Below are positions 39,401-50,443 of a DNA stretch of 64,000 nt, one piece after another; the stretch's first letter is position 1, and each line of letters begins with the position of its first letter. The notes under the pieces were generated by a model. The model did no database searches and was not told the DNA's origin. It worked only from the letters and a program-made list of their open reading frames with translations. Location: NCBI GenBank assembly GCA_013396635.1, contig WBMW01004838.1, positions 1-64,000 on the forward strand. Reading direction: 5' to 3'. The DNA is from Penelope pileata. Lineage: Eukaryota; Chordata; Aves; Galliformes; Cracidae. The translations under genes were made by a program, and so were the position numbers.

Positions 39401-42400
39401 CCCCATAACGTTAGCAGTTTTCAAAAATGCAAACAGAAAAGACTTGAGATGGCTCCTGTTACATGCAGAAGCAAGGGTGAGAAACAACATGGGGAGGAAC
39501 TGAATTAGACCGGGAACAATGGCAGATGGGCAATTTGGTCAACGCATGCACCTGAACATCCCGTGTATTCTCCTGTTTCTGTATCACAGGTCCAAAAACA
39601 TTGGCACAATCAGATCTCTGCTCCGTTTTTTTGTTAACTAAACCTGCACTGGAAGACACATCAAGGGACCTAGCTACAAGCAAACATATTGCTTTAGGTA
39701 ATTGAGTATCTGCCTTTTAACACCTGTCAACGTCACTTAAGCTTTTATACATTGCATTCCTCAGTACTCCATACCGCAGCTAGTTCAGGACGCACCAGTA
39801 TCACAACGTTTTATTTATCAACTGTGCATTTTGCCAAATAAAACAGAACAGTTTTCATTGTTCAGAAGAGGACAGGCTAATTTTAATTTCATAGCAGGAA
39901 GAAAAATCCTCACTTACTTCCTCGTCCACTTTATCTTGACTGGATCTTTCCTCCTCTGTTCTTTTTGATGCTATTTCCATTGCCTAAAGAAATATAAAAC
40001 AATACAAAGTTATCACTCCTTAGAATCGCATCATTTAATCCAACTAACTATTCCCATCTGCATCTCTCCCTGTACTTCAGCCTCACTGACAAAACCGTGC
40101 AGCCTCCCCTATGGCAATGCCTCGAGCGACACCTAATGGTGACCAACATTTCTGCAAAGCACACTTACAGCTGCAGATCTGCTTTGTTAATAAGAGGAAA
40201 TTATGCTTGCTGCTTCTTCCAGACCAAACTGTAGCAGGTGTAGCATTACTACAGGATATAACAGGAGGGGCAATACAGTGAGCAGTGTCCAGTCCTGGAA
40301 TCTGTCACACACACTGAGTGAGGCTGAGGAGTACAAGTAAAGGGAAGCCATGAAGAACTGCTCCACTTCACTCAGTCTCCAGTCTGAAGGAAAGTACACA
40401 ACACCTGGAAATCCCCATGCCATAGTGGTATTCGGATCACTTTTTTCATTTGTTTTAATTTCCTTCCTCCTTTTTTAAAGAAATATTTAACTGGGAGCAG
40501 AGGATTGGCCGTCACATATGAAACGCGTGCGTGCTGCCAGCAGCACTGAGCAAGTTTACCTCCTCCTAGAATGAGGATGTCCCACTAGCCACTATATTTG
40601 GCTAGCAAGACTGCACACTTTGGAATAACATTGCTCCTCCTCACTCAGCCCACTCTGCTTAAATTTGCCAAGTTAAGTCTTGACTTAATTCCTAACTCCA
40701 TTCACTATATCAGCGTGGTTATATTTCTGCAGAGCTAACTAAGATTTTCAAAAGGAAAAAACGAATTTAAAGCATCTCTGCCCCTAAGACAGACATTTGA
40801 GTTTTCATGATCAGTTTTTTTCTTTCAGAAAACACAGAATTAGAATGTGTTCATCCTATAACAGTGTAAATGGAAAAGATCCACATGCATTTTTGAAGCA
40901 CTGGCAAAACACAACCTTATATACCAGTCCACTTCACCAGCAGGACATAGAGCAAACAAGATGAAGGAGCTTGAACTGGATCTGAGTTTATTGTTCAAGC
41001 CTACCTACATAAGCAACAATGCCGCGTGGTCTTCTTACCTTTGACAGATAGTCATCAAGGTTCTCACTCGTGATAGAAGGATCAGTAATAAACTCAAACA
41101 GCTCCCTCACAGTCATCACTGCAACGTTGTGCTTCTGGAAGAAGCCTATCAGAAATCAAGGGCAGAGACAAAAACCATAAATATTGTGCAACACATGCAG
41201 CAGTGACAGTTACAGCAACAGAACAGCTCTGATGACTTGGGAAAGCAGCATGTATTGCACCACACTGGCTTCAGTTATCAGATGACGCTTGATCACCTGA
41301 AATAAAACTGCTCATTTTCTCAGTGCAATAAACACTGAAAGAAGAATAAAGATGAGCAAATGTAAAAGTCAAGTCAACTTCGACTTCATACTGAACGGAG
41401 CAGGGACTAAAGAGTAGGAAGTAAACAATTCAAGATAAGTGTAGTATTTGCAACAGCTGAGATGAAAAACGTATTTCAAAAAGTAAAGAATGCAGACCTC
41501 AAACAAGAAAGCTGCAGTGGCAGAAAAAGAAAAAAGCCAAAACAGCCAAAAACATTGCAAGTCACTGAGGAAATGGCATTTAGGAAGAGCAAGCCAAAAT
41601 GTATGAAGAGAAGAGCAAGGCTGCAAATATCTGAATCAGAAGAAAGTAATCAGAAATCCATGAAGAGAAAAAAGGATTTTGTGTTCTCACGCAGGAAAAG
41701 AGCCTACCAGAACATCTTTGTCTCCTGCATGACATACATACACTCCCATGAAGACCAAATTTTTAAGCCAAAAAGACCATAAAGGTATCCTGTTTATCAA
41801 AATACTATGACACGTCTGTGACCTCTAATAAATTACTCTACGCCTTTATCTTCTAAGCTGACCTGGACAAGTAAGTGCAAGGAGCTTTGTGGCACACAGT
41901 AACTCCTTGCCAACTGAGGAATTCCAGACGTGGATTACACTCACAGAAGGACACAGATCATTACGTCTGCACAATCCTTCAGAAGTAAGGGAAGTTAAGA
42001 CTGGGATAGGTGTTGCTGCAGACTAGGGCTCTGGCCTCTGCTTTCTATTGTAAATATGAGATTCAGCCAGACGATTTCTGGCAAAATAGGCTACAGCGTC
42101 TTCAGAATGTGGCACAGTACACAGCACCCTGAGGAATCCATAAGAACCTAGGAAAGAGAGCAGACAGCTTCTACAGCCAGAGTTGCTGAAGCTGTTGAAC
42201 ATAAGAAAGAATACAGTCCATCTTCCTGAAAAAAAAAAAAAAACATCTGTCAGAACAAGAGTAGAAGTGCAGCCCACTCACCATTAACATTGGCACAATC
42301 CTTTCGCAGAAACTCCAGCGCGTGTGGGTGGTCGTGCTCCACTGCCTGAGACACGTCGATGATGTACACATCCCCACTGTGGTACCTGTGGACAAACACG

Positions 42401-45400
42401 CAGGGCTGCACTGATCCCACCACTGTTACGTGGGAGATATATTGAGGGACAGTGAACAAAGTGTGCTTCAATCTTCAGAACTAGCAAACAAACTTAGCAT
42501 ATTTCTCTAGCATGCACCTCACATATTAGTGCCAGAGTGGTGTGGGGCTGGGTTTTTTTGGTTAAACCTTTCCCTCCCTCTACTCAAGCTGTATTATTAA
42601 ACTTTAAAGGAATACTGTCTTCTCATGAACACAAAAAGCAGTCTTACAAGTGAGAGAGAAAAAAAAATACTGTTATATGCGGTATAAATAGTATATTAAT
42701 AACATAACATATATAGATCTACCTATACTTCCCTTGCTACTGCTTCCACTAATTCCTAGTTTGTTGTTGTCTGGGTTGTAGTTTTCTCTCTCATTTTTTT
42801 TTTTTAAATAGAAATCTGAGATCTGGGTTAAACGCTACATAATTAACCAGACAAATTGAAAAATAGTCACAAAAAAAGACTCCACCCTCCCTTAAAGGCA
42901 GATTAGCGCTCTCTACATTAATACACAGATGTTGCCAACACATAAATTGTAGATGTTGCAATTCAGGGCAGTTTAAAAACATACAGCATATTGAATTCGC
43001 TGAGATCTGCATGAACAAGTCTGGCATCTTGGTACATTCTTCTCATGTACTGGATGATTTGCAGGTACAGCTCCCGGACTTTCGAGTCAGATAACTGAGC
43101 ATTCTTCAGCAGAGGAGCAGGCCTTAAAATTACAACAGAAATAACAGAAAGTGAACACTTTTTTCTTCTTCGTACCAGCTGCCAATATTTTAACTGCTGC
43201 ACCCGATCCTTTCACTCGGTGTGTCAAGCAAGCCAGCATGAGCAGCTAAGTGCATGAAGTCAGCAGGAAAGGCAGCAAAGCTTGGTATATGCTTGCCAAG
43301 GATACTGTAGCTCTGTTTCCAACAGGAGCTAAGAAGTTCAGCTGTGCTACATTCATGTAGCACAGTCACAAAATAATGATCTATCTTCATATGAAATTAA
43401 GAAGCCTTTCTAGGCTTATTCTCTGGTTATTTTGCACACGACTAACGTTTCAGAATTTTGCTGACCTGCAACTGTAGCTGGCAAAGATCTGGGTACTCTA
43501 CAGGTCACGTTCATGAGTAAGAGTAACATTTTAATTTCAGAGGCCTAAACTAATAGTATGTAAATAGAGAGGGTTTGTTTGTTTGTTTTTAATAAACCTT
43601 TGTGGAAAGCTACTAATAAAAAGAATCATTTTGATTTTCGGATGCATACCTATCACCTTTACCAATAAAGCCCATGACAAGCACATGACTTCTTAGCATA
43701 ATTGGCTCTGGGCAAGGTATCTGGGCTGTATTCAACCTGCAAAACAGAAACAGAACCACAAAAATATAAATACAAACTAACTCTACTACTACTTGCATTG
43801 CAGTTGTGCCCATGGCAACTCTGTTGCTTTAAACATCACACACACTAGAGCTCCTCTGTTTAAGGAACTCATACTCGTCAAGAGCAAGTGAAAAATGAAT
43901 GCAAAAAACCACAACCATTCTGCTCTGATCCTCCTCTAAGTATTCCTGGGTCAGACAAAGAATCTTTACACCGTTAATCTAGGATTAACCTGTATCACAC
44001 GGTTGCGCTGTTTCTCGGCAGCAGCTGTTTCTGGCTCCTCCTCATGTTTCAGTCAAGTCAGAGAGAGTTTACACATCAAAGAGCCCAGAGCAGGAACAGC
44101 CAGACAAAGAAGAATCTTTATTCTATCTTTTCCCCTTTCTCTTCCCTCCCACAGGGAAGCTTAAGACATTTTTCTGAATGCTCCAGAGACCACACAATGT
44201 AGTAATAGCCATGATTTAGTAATAGAAGAGCATCTCCTATAACTTCAATTTGTTACCTTTGCATGATGAAATAAAAACCTCGAAGAATCACCTTATTAAA
44301 TTCCTCATTTCTTTCTCAGCCCATGTCTTCACCATTTTTCTTGGGTTGCCTTTACAATATCCATGACGAAATCTTCAAATACACAAAAGACAAAGGGGAC
44401 CCTTAGCCAATTAATGCAGTATTAGCACTGGCCATTTTATCACCTTCCAAACAATCCCTCTTGCCCAGTAAAATCAGGCTGAACTCCAACTCACCTGAAT
44501 TCTCCACTCACATACTTATCCCGATCCTTGAACATCAAAATAGAGGTTTTGTAAATCTTTATCGCTCTGTTCTCTCCATCCGCAGTACTGGCATGATATA
44601 CATTAGCCTATTGGATTAGAAATGGAACAAACAACACTGAAGAAAAACTCAAAGTTGACACAGTCTCCTTTCTTCTTCTGACATTCTGGAAAAGGTCTGA
44701 TAAGCCTCCTCACCTCAGTCCCTACGTGGCACCCAGTCGAGTTTGTGAGATTTTACATAATGGCAATCTCTTTTTCTACCAGAGACAGCTTACAAATAAG
44801 TACCTAAGACAGTGCAAGAACGTGAGGATGCACAAATGAAAAAGCAACAACAGACAACAGAATTCCACATCATCCATATTTTGAGACTGAATCAAACCCT
44901 TGTGTGAAGACGTAACCGGAGCTTGTACACTATTTAGGCCCTCAAGCATGGTCCAAATATCTCATGTTGACACTACTACACAGGGTGGAAATATGCCTTT
45001 AATTTGCATCCAAGGACCTGGAAGAAAACCAGATCAGCCTAGGGGACAAGGCATTCCACAACTGATTTATTAATTTACTTGGTCTGGTTTTAATTATTTT
45101 TACTCTGGTCTGGTTTTAATTATCTGCCATGTAACTTGATGATAACAGTGCACAAACATGCTAGTCTTGTAAAAGCAATCAAACTTTAGTAGCACATTAA
45201 ACAGAATTTTGTTACGCCATTAGATACTCCCATCCCTGGAGAGATGAGGAACTGAACTGATCTGCATGCATGAAGAAAGAATCAGCTGCATTTGTAGTTT
45301 TCCAGGCACTGTTTAATACTGTATGTGCCATCTGTAAAAATTACAGTTGCAACAAAGAATGAATGACAAATTTCAGTTTTCTGAGAAATCTTTCATAGTT

Positions 45401-48400
45401 AGGAAAACTTCTTTCCTTTAACATAAGCTGCATTTCATCTTAATACAACTTCCTACTAACGAAGGAACAAACAAAAATAATACTAGCAAAATGAAACGTT
45501 TCAATGAGCTGTCAGAGTACCATAAGCTTCCACACAGCTTGCTGAGAAAAAGACTATCAAGACATTTGTAACAACACTTACTTCTTTCCCCGTGCTGATG
45601 CAGCCATTGATTTCTGATATGACACCTCTACTCAGCATCTTGAACAGAATCATTCGGGTCCTTGGATCCAACACCTGAAGTTCAACACAGAACAGTCAGC
45701 ACAACTGCTGTCCACGAAGAGAATAAAACTGACTACTACAGCCCCTTCTTAGTGCTACATCGAAGGACCGAGGGCATCAGATCGTTCTTAAGGATCAAAC
45801 AATAATTCAAACAGCTGCCACACAATTTTGCCATGATTCTAGAATGATATTTCAATTTCTTTAAAAGAAAAATTTAGCCAAGAATATGTCCTTGAGCTCT
45901 ACCTCTAAAAGAAGTCAGAGGATGAGTCCCCACCCACAGCTGCATCAGATGATAAAATGAGGTTTCTCTTAAGGTATCGCTGTCATAACTGTGGAGCAGC
46001 TATATGGCCTTGGGCCAGTAACAGTTCAGCCTTTCTTAAGAAAAAACAAAACAAAGAAGAGCAAACCCAGCATTTCCTGTTTGATTCCTGGAATTCAATC
46101 AAAGTTTAAAATGGAACTCTGCAGTGCATATACCATCAAATCACAATGCTAAGTGCAAAAATGAGCTCCAAAATGTTTACGGGAGCAACCACAACCTTCA
46201 TACAAGCGACAAACAAAGAAACAATGTGTTTCTTTAGGACAAGAAGGGAAACCAAATTCCAAGACAAGGCCATTCTTACGTTAGCGGTTTGTTTTATCAT
46301 TAATTTCAAGATTCCAGATTGTTTATTCCAGTTGAAAGATAAATTTGATGCATTAAGGACTTACTTGTTCTACTGTTGCTCTGTCTGATTTATCTTTGAC
46401 TCGGCACCTAGCAGAAGGGAAAATAAAGTGAGATAAACCCACACGCAGACTCAATACTTTAAGGAAGTCATACATGCCATTCTGATTCAAAAAGAAGGTG
46501 ACAGCCTCAGAAAGTAAGCCTTTCAGTTCATACAAAAGCAAAGTTTTCTCCTGCAGGTAGGAAAAAAACAAAAGAAACCCAAAAGCACCAATGTCCTTTC
46601 CTATTACATGTATCTTCTTGTTTTCAGTACAGTGACAGGAGGATCACAATGCTGGAATCACTTGGGAAATTGATCTGGAAATCAGAAAGTTTAAGACCAA
46701 AAAGCAAACTGCATGCTGACTACTTAGGGATTTTTTTTTCCTTAAAAAAATTATTCAGATTTCAGGATCAAAGTAGGGAATAATAAGAACTCTTCTGAGT
46801 TCAAATTCTGCCAATGAATATAGAGACAGGCATAATACTCACATGTCTGCTTCCTTCTGTCTAGATTTTTCCGTGACTCGGTTTATAACAGAGTCATCAA
46901 AATTCAGCTTATCTGAAAAACATAAGATATGGAGAAGGAAAAAATTTTTGTATGTTTGGAATTGCCTCTGCAATTCTGCAGCCATTCGGTATGCCACAAC
47001 ACAACGTTCAAACACAGATGGATCTCTGTATAAGAAGCCAATCGGGTACTTGCAAGATAGAAGCTCACCACACAAGTTCAGTTAACCACCAGTCAACCAA
47101 GCCTTCTGCTCCACCTACACTTCGAAGGAGGACTATGAGGTAACAACAACTGAGACAGTCCCATAAACATGGAGACGCAATGCCAACCAGAAGTAATGTC
47201 TTTTGGACAATACTTGACCACTAAACCCATCTGCCCTTCTCTGACCACAGCCCAATGCCAGAGCAAGCAACAGTCTCCAGGATTCTGTTCCCACAGTGCA
47301 TTCAAAATGGTGTTTGACTGTTAAGTATGTAAAAGCTGCTGTGTTTGGCCACATATGCCAGCACCACTCTTTTCAGCCTTCATTTCAGAACCACTTCATT
47401 ATGAAGGAAAATGCAACTGCTTACTGTTCCATTAAAAAGCCCCAACTGCAGCTACAACTTGCCTTAACAGGCTGAGCAGAGCAGCCATTTCCATCACACG
47501 GTCAAAAAGCTACACACGATAGGAGAGCAGCCACTTCATTTGTCACCAAAACGCTATCCCTGTCAGATGACTGCTGCAGGAAGTACCACACTACAGGGAA
47601 CCACAATCATCTGAAAAATGTAGCTGTGGTAGCATCTTTGAAAACGACCAATGACGTTGTAACACAGTGCTGTCAGTCTCTCTCAGCCCAAGAAGTTACT
47701 CCTACACAGAAACTATGGAAAAAATACTTTTTGTGATCTGCTAAGGGAAGAGAACAAGAAACCTCTGGCTCTGAAGGGATAGAAAAAGAGGTATGGCAGC
47801 TAGACAAAGGCTAAACAAAGACTAAAGGCAACTTCAAGTACACAAAAGCCCTTTTTAATCTGTCTGGAAATAGTCAGCTTCTATTCCAGTAAGTTCTGGC
47901 TTAATGTAAGCAGAATTAGTCCGAGAACCTCACAGAGTGGTATCTGCTTTCATAAAAGAAGAGAATGCAATTATACTCACCTAAATTAATTTTATGTTCA
48001 AATTTCCTCAAAGCCTTGTCTGTAGGGGTAGACATTTTTGCTGAATTGCAACTAGGGGTCTGTCTATTTGCCTGAAACAAAGGATTTGTTAATGTAAGCG
48101 GCCTTCTCTAAACAGCCCCTTCAAATACAGACATCATTGGAAAAGTCAGCCTAAATGCCTATGTCTAGAGCTATAAACAGAAAACCAGAAAGAGGGAGGA
48201 AATGAAAATGGATTAACATCAGATTTTCTTGAACTCAAGAGAAGAAAATAAAACTGACCCACCAGCTGAGTTTCAAGAAATGCCCTAATTGGAGGTTACT
48301 TTTAGCCAGAGAACTGAGGTGCAAGTCTCTCATATGAGCACTTTTTCATCTTTAACAGAAAGAGTAGTAACAGACAGAAACAAGGACGAAAAATGAGAAG

Positions 48401-50296
48401 GCAGAGAACAGAAAAAACTTCCCAAGACAGTGCCTTTTCTTACAGATAGTCTTCTGAGAACACAGTGTCTGGACACTATTCCATCAACGCTGGACAGCAT
48501 AAAGTGCTAATAAGTGAGAGTAAATCACACAAGTGCTGTCAGTCAGATGTGATACACTGCTATCAGTACCACTCAACTATTCTGTTACGCTGGTATCAAT
48601 AACAAAGAGATTTTGAACCTATTATCTCAGCTTGAACAGCAGAAGTTTCCAAACCAGCAAGATGCAACTGAAATCCATCCACTTCCAGCACTTCCCTCCA
48701 TCTCCTCTGTGTTCTTTCCCCTTCTTTGCTATTAGTCAGTGCTGGGTCTGGCTGGGAGGGAGCTCACTGCCCCCACAGCAGCCCACGCAGTGCTGTGCTT
48801 TGTAATTGTAACGGTGTTGATATTGCAGCAGTGTTTTGGCTACTGCTGAGCAGCGCTGGCATGGCATCAAGACTCTCCCCAAGTCCCCCCTCAAACATCA
48901 GCAAGCTGGGGGTGGGACACAGCCAGCACAGGTGACCTGAACTGACCAGGAGGATATCTCATGCCTTGTGATGTTATGCTCTTGTTAGGAAAGCGGCTGT
49001 CTTCCTGACCAACTGCTAGAGGACAAGAGATTTCTTCTTTTGCTTCTGCGTGGCCTTTGCTTTTTTCTTGTATTAAACTCCTCTTATCTCAAAACCTTGT
49101 TCTGCTCTTGTTCTGCTTGGTTGTTGTTTCTTTCCAACTCAAGGTTTTTCTTTCCCCCAACTCGTTTTCTCCTCCCCCTGTCCAGCTGAAGAAGAGAGTG
49201 ATAAGTGGCTGGGTGGCACCCAGCTGCCTGTCAGTGTTAAACCACAGCAGTCTCAGACATAACCCGTTTCGTCCTGTGTGTGACGAGCAGATATAAATCC
49301 CAGGAAAAAAGTAACATCAGCAAAGACTGGGGCAAGAAAAGAAAGAAAGGTTGAGAAATGTACAGAACTGATGAAAAACTGCAGAGACACAGAGAATCCA
49401 GCAAAAGGGTTTGAGAGAAGGAAGTCAAGTGGAGCACCAGCTACAGTAACAGCACGGCACAGGAGTAGATGCAAGGAAATGGGATTCTCTCAAAGACAAG
49501 TTTCCATCAGGACTGATGTTCAACTTGATATTAAAACAGAACAAAGCCTCTGGGTTAGTCCCATCTGCCCTCGGGCACTGTTGGTGCTCACAAAATACCT
49601 GTGGGTTGCATCCAGCGGCAGTGGTGTGGCACTTCATGAGCCTTCCCATCTCATCGTCCCAGTCCCAGTCGTCATCGTCGTCATCATCATCACCCTCCTC
49701 TTCATCAGCGTTGTCATCGTCACCATCTCCTCCCTCCGCACTGATTGCCTTGCACAAGTATGCCTGGCAGTTCTCGGCGACCTCATCCTCCCCAGCTGCT
49801 TCTGTGTCTTCTGGAAGTTCACTTCAAACAAACACACATTTCTGTAACCACAAACGATCCACACAGCCATAACAAACGCGGTGCATTTATGCCCCCAGGC
49901 GATGGTGCGAGGCTAGCTCTGCGGGAGACGCTCGCACTCCACCTGTCTTTAAGCACGCACTCAGGAGGCTGCCACTGCCTTTGAGGGATGGGCTGTTCCG
50001 ACCATCCTCAGGGCCTGCTCTGCCTGCTGTCCTGCGCAGCTCACTGCTCCCTAAGGCGGTTTCAAATGCTGAGTTATAACCTGGACCACGAGGATGCTCA
50101 GAGGGTTGGAGCGCAACCCCCCCTCCACGAGGACAGGCTGAGGGAGCTGGGCTGTTCAGCCTGGAGAAGGCACTGCGGCCTTCCAGCACTGGCAGCCCCC
50201 CGAGCCCCGCTACCTGCCCACGCACCTGTCGGAGCACTCCGCGTCGTCGAACTGCCCCGGCACGACCTCCCGCATCACCTGGGCTCGGTAATCCAT
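36328..50296 (-). CDS. RIOK1: RIOK1, serine/threonine-protein kinase RIO1, complete 17-exon coding sequence
   Basis: RIOK1 is an atypical RIO-family kinase/ATPase that acts in the cytoplasm on late pre-40S ribosomal particles and also serves as a PRMT5 adaptor. Joining 17 exons gives 571 residues; the human protein has 568. In order they encode an N-terminal PRMT5-binding motif GQFDDAE (residues 14-20); an acidic run ending in DDDWDWDDEMG; the ATP loop STGKEANVYHA (193-203); the ATP-contacting lysine in AIKIYK (K214); the catalytic loop HADLSEFN (D330, N335); the metal-binding IIDVSQ (D347); and a lysine-rich tail ending in KKGK. The +6 offset from the human residues K208, D324 and D341 is constant. 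The start codon has an optimal GCCGCCATGG context. All introns are GT-AG and all phases join. The gene faces CAGE1 across a CpG island. Coding exon 1 is present a second time upstream (50837-50907). Confidence 0.97.
37447..37590 (-). CDS. RIOK1: RIOK1 exon 16
   Basis: 144 bases, phase 0 at both ends; acceptor cttacag, donor AAG|GTCAGT. It encodes 48 residues starting IPALLEKK, with a Ser/Asp-rich phosphorylatable middle (GSDDDGGSSGDSDSS), and ending TIDKK. This is the most divergent part of the protein relative to human. Confidence 0.93.
38213..38266 (-). CDS. RIOK1: RIOK1 exon 15
   Basis: 54 bases, phase 0 at both ends; acceptor ggtgtag, donor AAG|GTGAGA. It encodes 18 residues, ILYQTVTGLKKDLSGVQK, identical to what I recall of the human segment. 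Confidence 0.95.
38531..38650 (-). CDS. RIOK1: RIOK1 exon 14
   Basis: 120 bases, phase 0 at both ends; acceptor ttgctag, donor AAT|GTGAGT. Its 40 residues begin VFKKAYIPRTLTEVKNYE and end SVQQDN, matching the conserved segment C-terminal to the RIO kinase domain. Confidence 0.96.
39918..39983 (-). CDS. RIOK1: RIOK1 exon 13
   Basis: 66 bases, phase 0 at both ends; acceptor ttctttag, donor GAA|GTAAGT. It encodes 22 residues from AMEIASKRT to KVDEE, continuing the C-terminal part of the RIO domain. Confidence 0.95.
41039..41145 (-). CDS. RIOK1: RIOK1 exon 12
   Basis: 107 bases; acceptor ttctgatag, donor AAG|GTAAGA. It encodes FFQKHNVAVMTVRELFEF and a following segment ending DDYLSK. The junction codon with exon 11 gives Gly where the human protein has Asp. 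Confidence 0.95.
42282..42385 (-). CDS. RIOK1: RIOK1 exon 11 (metal-binding segment)
   Basis: 104 bases; acceptor tgtccacag, donor AATG|GTGAGT. It encodes YHSGDVYIIDVSQAVEHD and on to CANVN. IIDVSQ carries the metal-binding aspartate (D347), the RIO-family counterpart of the kinase DFG motif. It starts with the third base of the Leu codon begun in exon 10. Confidence 0.97.
42985..43122 (-). CDS. RIOK1: RIOK1 exon 10 (catalytic loop)
   Basis: 138 bases; acceptor attttaag, donor CT|GTATGT. It encodes PAPLLKNAQLSDSKVREL, then the helix IIQYMRRMYQDARLV and the catalytic loop HADLSEFNM, with the catalytic aspartate D330 and N335. The GTATGT donor inside CTGTAT is chosen because exon 11 supplies the missing G. 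Confidence 0.97.
43650..43736 (-). CDS. RIOK1: RIOK1 exon 9 (hinge region)
   Basis: 87 bases; acceptor gttttgcag, donor ATAG|GTATGC. It encodes LNTAQIPCPEPIMLRSHV and then LVMGFIGKGD. This is the hinge segment between the kinase lobes and is almost identical to human. Confidence 0.96.
44292..44372 (-). CDS. RIOK1: RIOK1 exon 8
   Basis: 81 bases; acceptor tatttgaag, donor TAAG|GTGATT. It encodes FRHGYCKGNPRKMVKTWA and then EKEMRNLI, including the flexible-loop region conserved in RIO1 proteins. Confidence 0.96.
44495..44607 (-). CDS. RIOK1: RIOK1 exon 7 (ATP-binding lysine)
   Basis: 113 bases; acceptor tccaatag, donor TTCAG|GTGAGT. It begins ANVYHASTADGENRAIKI, contains the ATP-contacting lysine of AIKIYK (K214), and ends KYVSGEF. 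Confidence 0.97.
45081..45123 (+). repeat. Direct repeat, 17 bases, period 26
   Basis: ggtctggttttaattat occurs at 45081-45097 and 45107-45123 inside RIOK1 intron 6. It is a small local duplication with no evident role. Confidence 0.85.
45582..45674 (-). CDS. RIOK1: RIOK1 exon 6 (nucleotide-binding loop)
   Basis: 93 bases, phase 0 at both ends; acceptor gaacttcag, donor GAA|GTAAGT. It encodes VLDPRTRMILFKMLSRGV and then ISEINGCISTGKE. The exon border falls inside the STGKEANVYHA loop, which continues in exon 7. Confidence 0.97.
46365..46407 (-). CDS. RIOK1: RIOK1 exon 5
   Basis: 43 bases, a very short exon; acceptor tctgctag, donor CAA|GTAAGT. It encodes CRVKDKSDRATVEQ after completing the Met codon of exon 4. 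It is a strong match to the conserved KDKADRATVEQ of other vertebrates. Confidence 0.95.
46843..46912 (-). CDS. RIOK1: RIOK1 exon 4
   Basis: 70 bases; acceptor gtttttcag, donor CAT|GTGAGT. It encodes KLNFDDSVINRVTEKSRQ and then KEADM, a conserved linker before the RIO domain. Confidence 0.96.
47981..48071 (-). CDS. RIOK1: RIOK1 exon 3
   Basis: 91 bases; acceptor tgtttcag, donor TTAG|GTGAGT. It encodes ANRQTPSCNSAKMSTPTD and then KALRKFEHKINL, corresponding to the human ANRQTSD...KMSTPADK segment. Confidence 0.95.
48740..49249 (+). mobile_element. Solo endogenous-retrovirus LTR (avian, ERVL-like) in RIOK1 intron 2
   Basis: About 510 bases bounded by TG (tgctgggtctggctggga) and CA (gttaaaccacagca). 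Inside are phrases typical of a common avian LTR: tactgctgagcagcgctgg, cagcaagctgggggtggg, acagccagcacaggtgacct, gtgatgttatgctc, a polyadenylation signal ATTAAA (49072-49077), and an actcgttttctcctccccct block. There are no retroviral genes beside it, so it is a solo LTR. It lies antisense to RIOK1. The flanking five bases (GTCAG versus GTCTC) are only partly alike, which suggests an old insertion. The family is recognised from memory of avian LTR text, and its subfamily is uncertain. Confidence 0.7.
49599..49821 (-). CDS. RIOK1: RIOK1 exon 2 (acidic region)
   Basis: 223 bases; acceptor tgtttgaag, donor CAG|GTATTT. It encodes 75 residues from SELPEDTEAAG, through an Asp/Glu tract ending DDDDWDWDDEMG, to AAGCNPQ. 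The WDWD signature matches human RIOK1. The antisense frame (Ser-rich and long) is a shadow of this repetitive GAT/GAC tract. Confidence 0.96.
49900..50225. other. RIOK1: RIOK1 intron 1 with embedded CR1 fragment
   Basis: The 3' part of the intron is unremarkable. At about 50100-50185 a plus-strand CR1 relic is visible (cacgaggacaggctgaggga, gctgggctgttcagcctgga, cactgcggccttccagcact). The last ~215 bases of this intron, from 50010, belong to the duplicated unit. Confidence 0.7.
50226..50296 (-). CDS. RIOK1: RIOK1 exon 1 (start codon, PRMT5-binding motif)
   Basis: 71 bases. The ATG at 50296 lies in an optimal GCCGCCATGG context, and the donor is GACAG|GTGCGT. The residues are MDYRAQVMREVVPGQFDD followed by AECSD. 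GQFDDAE fits the PRMT5-binding motif that RIOK1 shares with other PRMT5 adaptors, so the adaptor function is encoded wholly in this exon. An identical coding copy exists at 50837-50907. Confidence 0.96.
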
Positions 50297-50435
50297 GGCG
50301 GCGGCCGCACAGAATTGCGAACCGCTCCCCACCGCCACGGCCCCGCTGCGTGCGCGGGGACCGCCCCTACGGCGGCGGCAGAGGGACGAAAAGCATCGAG
50401 CGCGAACGCTGCGCCGGGGGCTGGTCGCGCGCGGA

Positions 50436-50443
50436 TGACGTCA
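50436..50443. promoter_or_regulatory. CRE (TGACGTCA), copy A
   Basis: A perfect palindromic cAMP-response element within ggatgacgtcacaacg, 140 bases upstream of the RIOK1 ATG. Confidence 0.75.

Noticed and set aside
41462..41782. 106-codon lysine-rich plus-strand frame in RIOK1 intron 11
   Set aside because: Composition follows from A-rich DNA. There is no domain, no splice context and no match to a known family. It is possibly a decayed retroposed piece, but that is unsupported.
49371..49847. 158-codon plus-strand frame, rich in Val/Ile/Ser
   Set aside because: It is the antisense shadow of the GAT/GAC acidic repeat of RIOK1 exon 2. The minus strand has correct splice sites and family residues.
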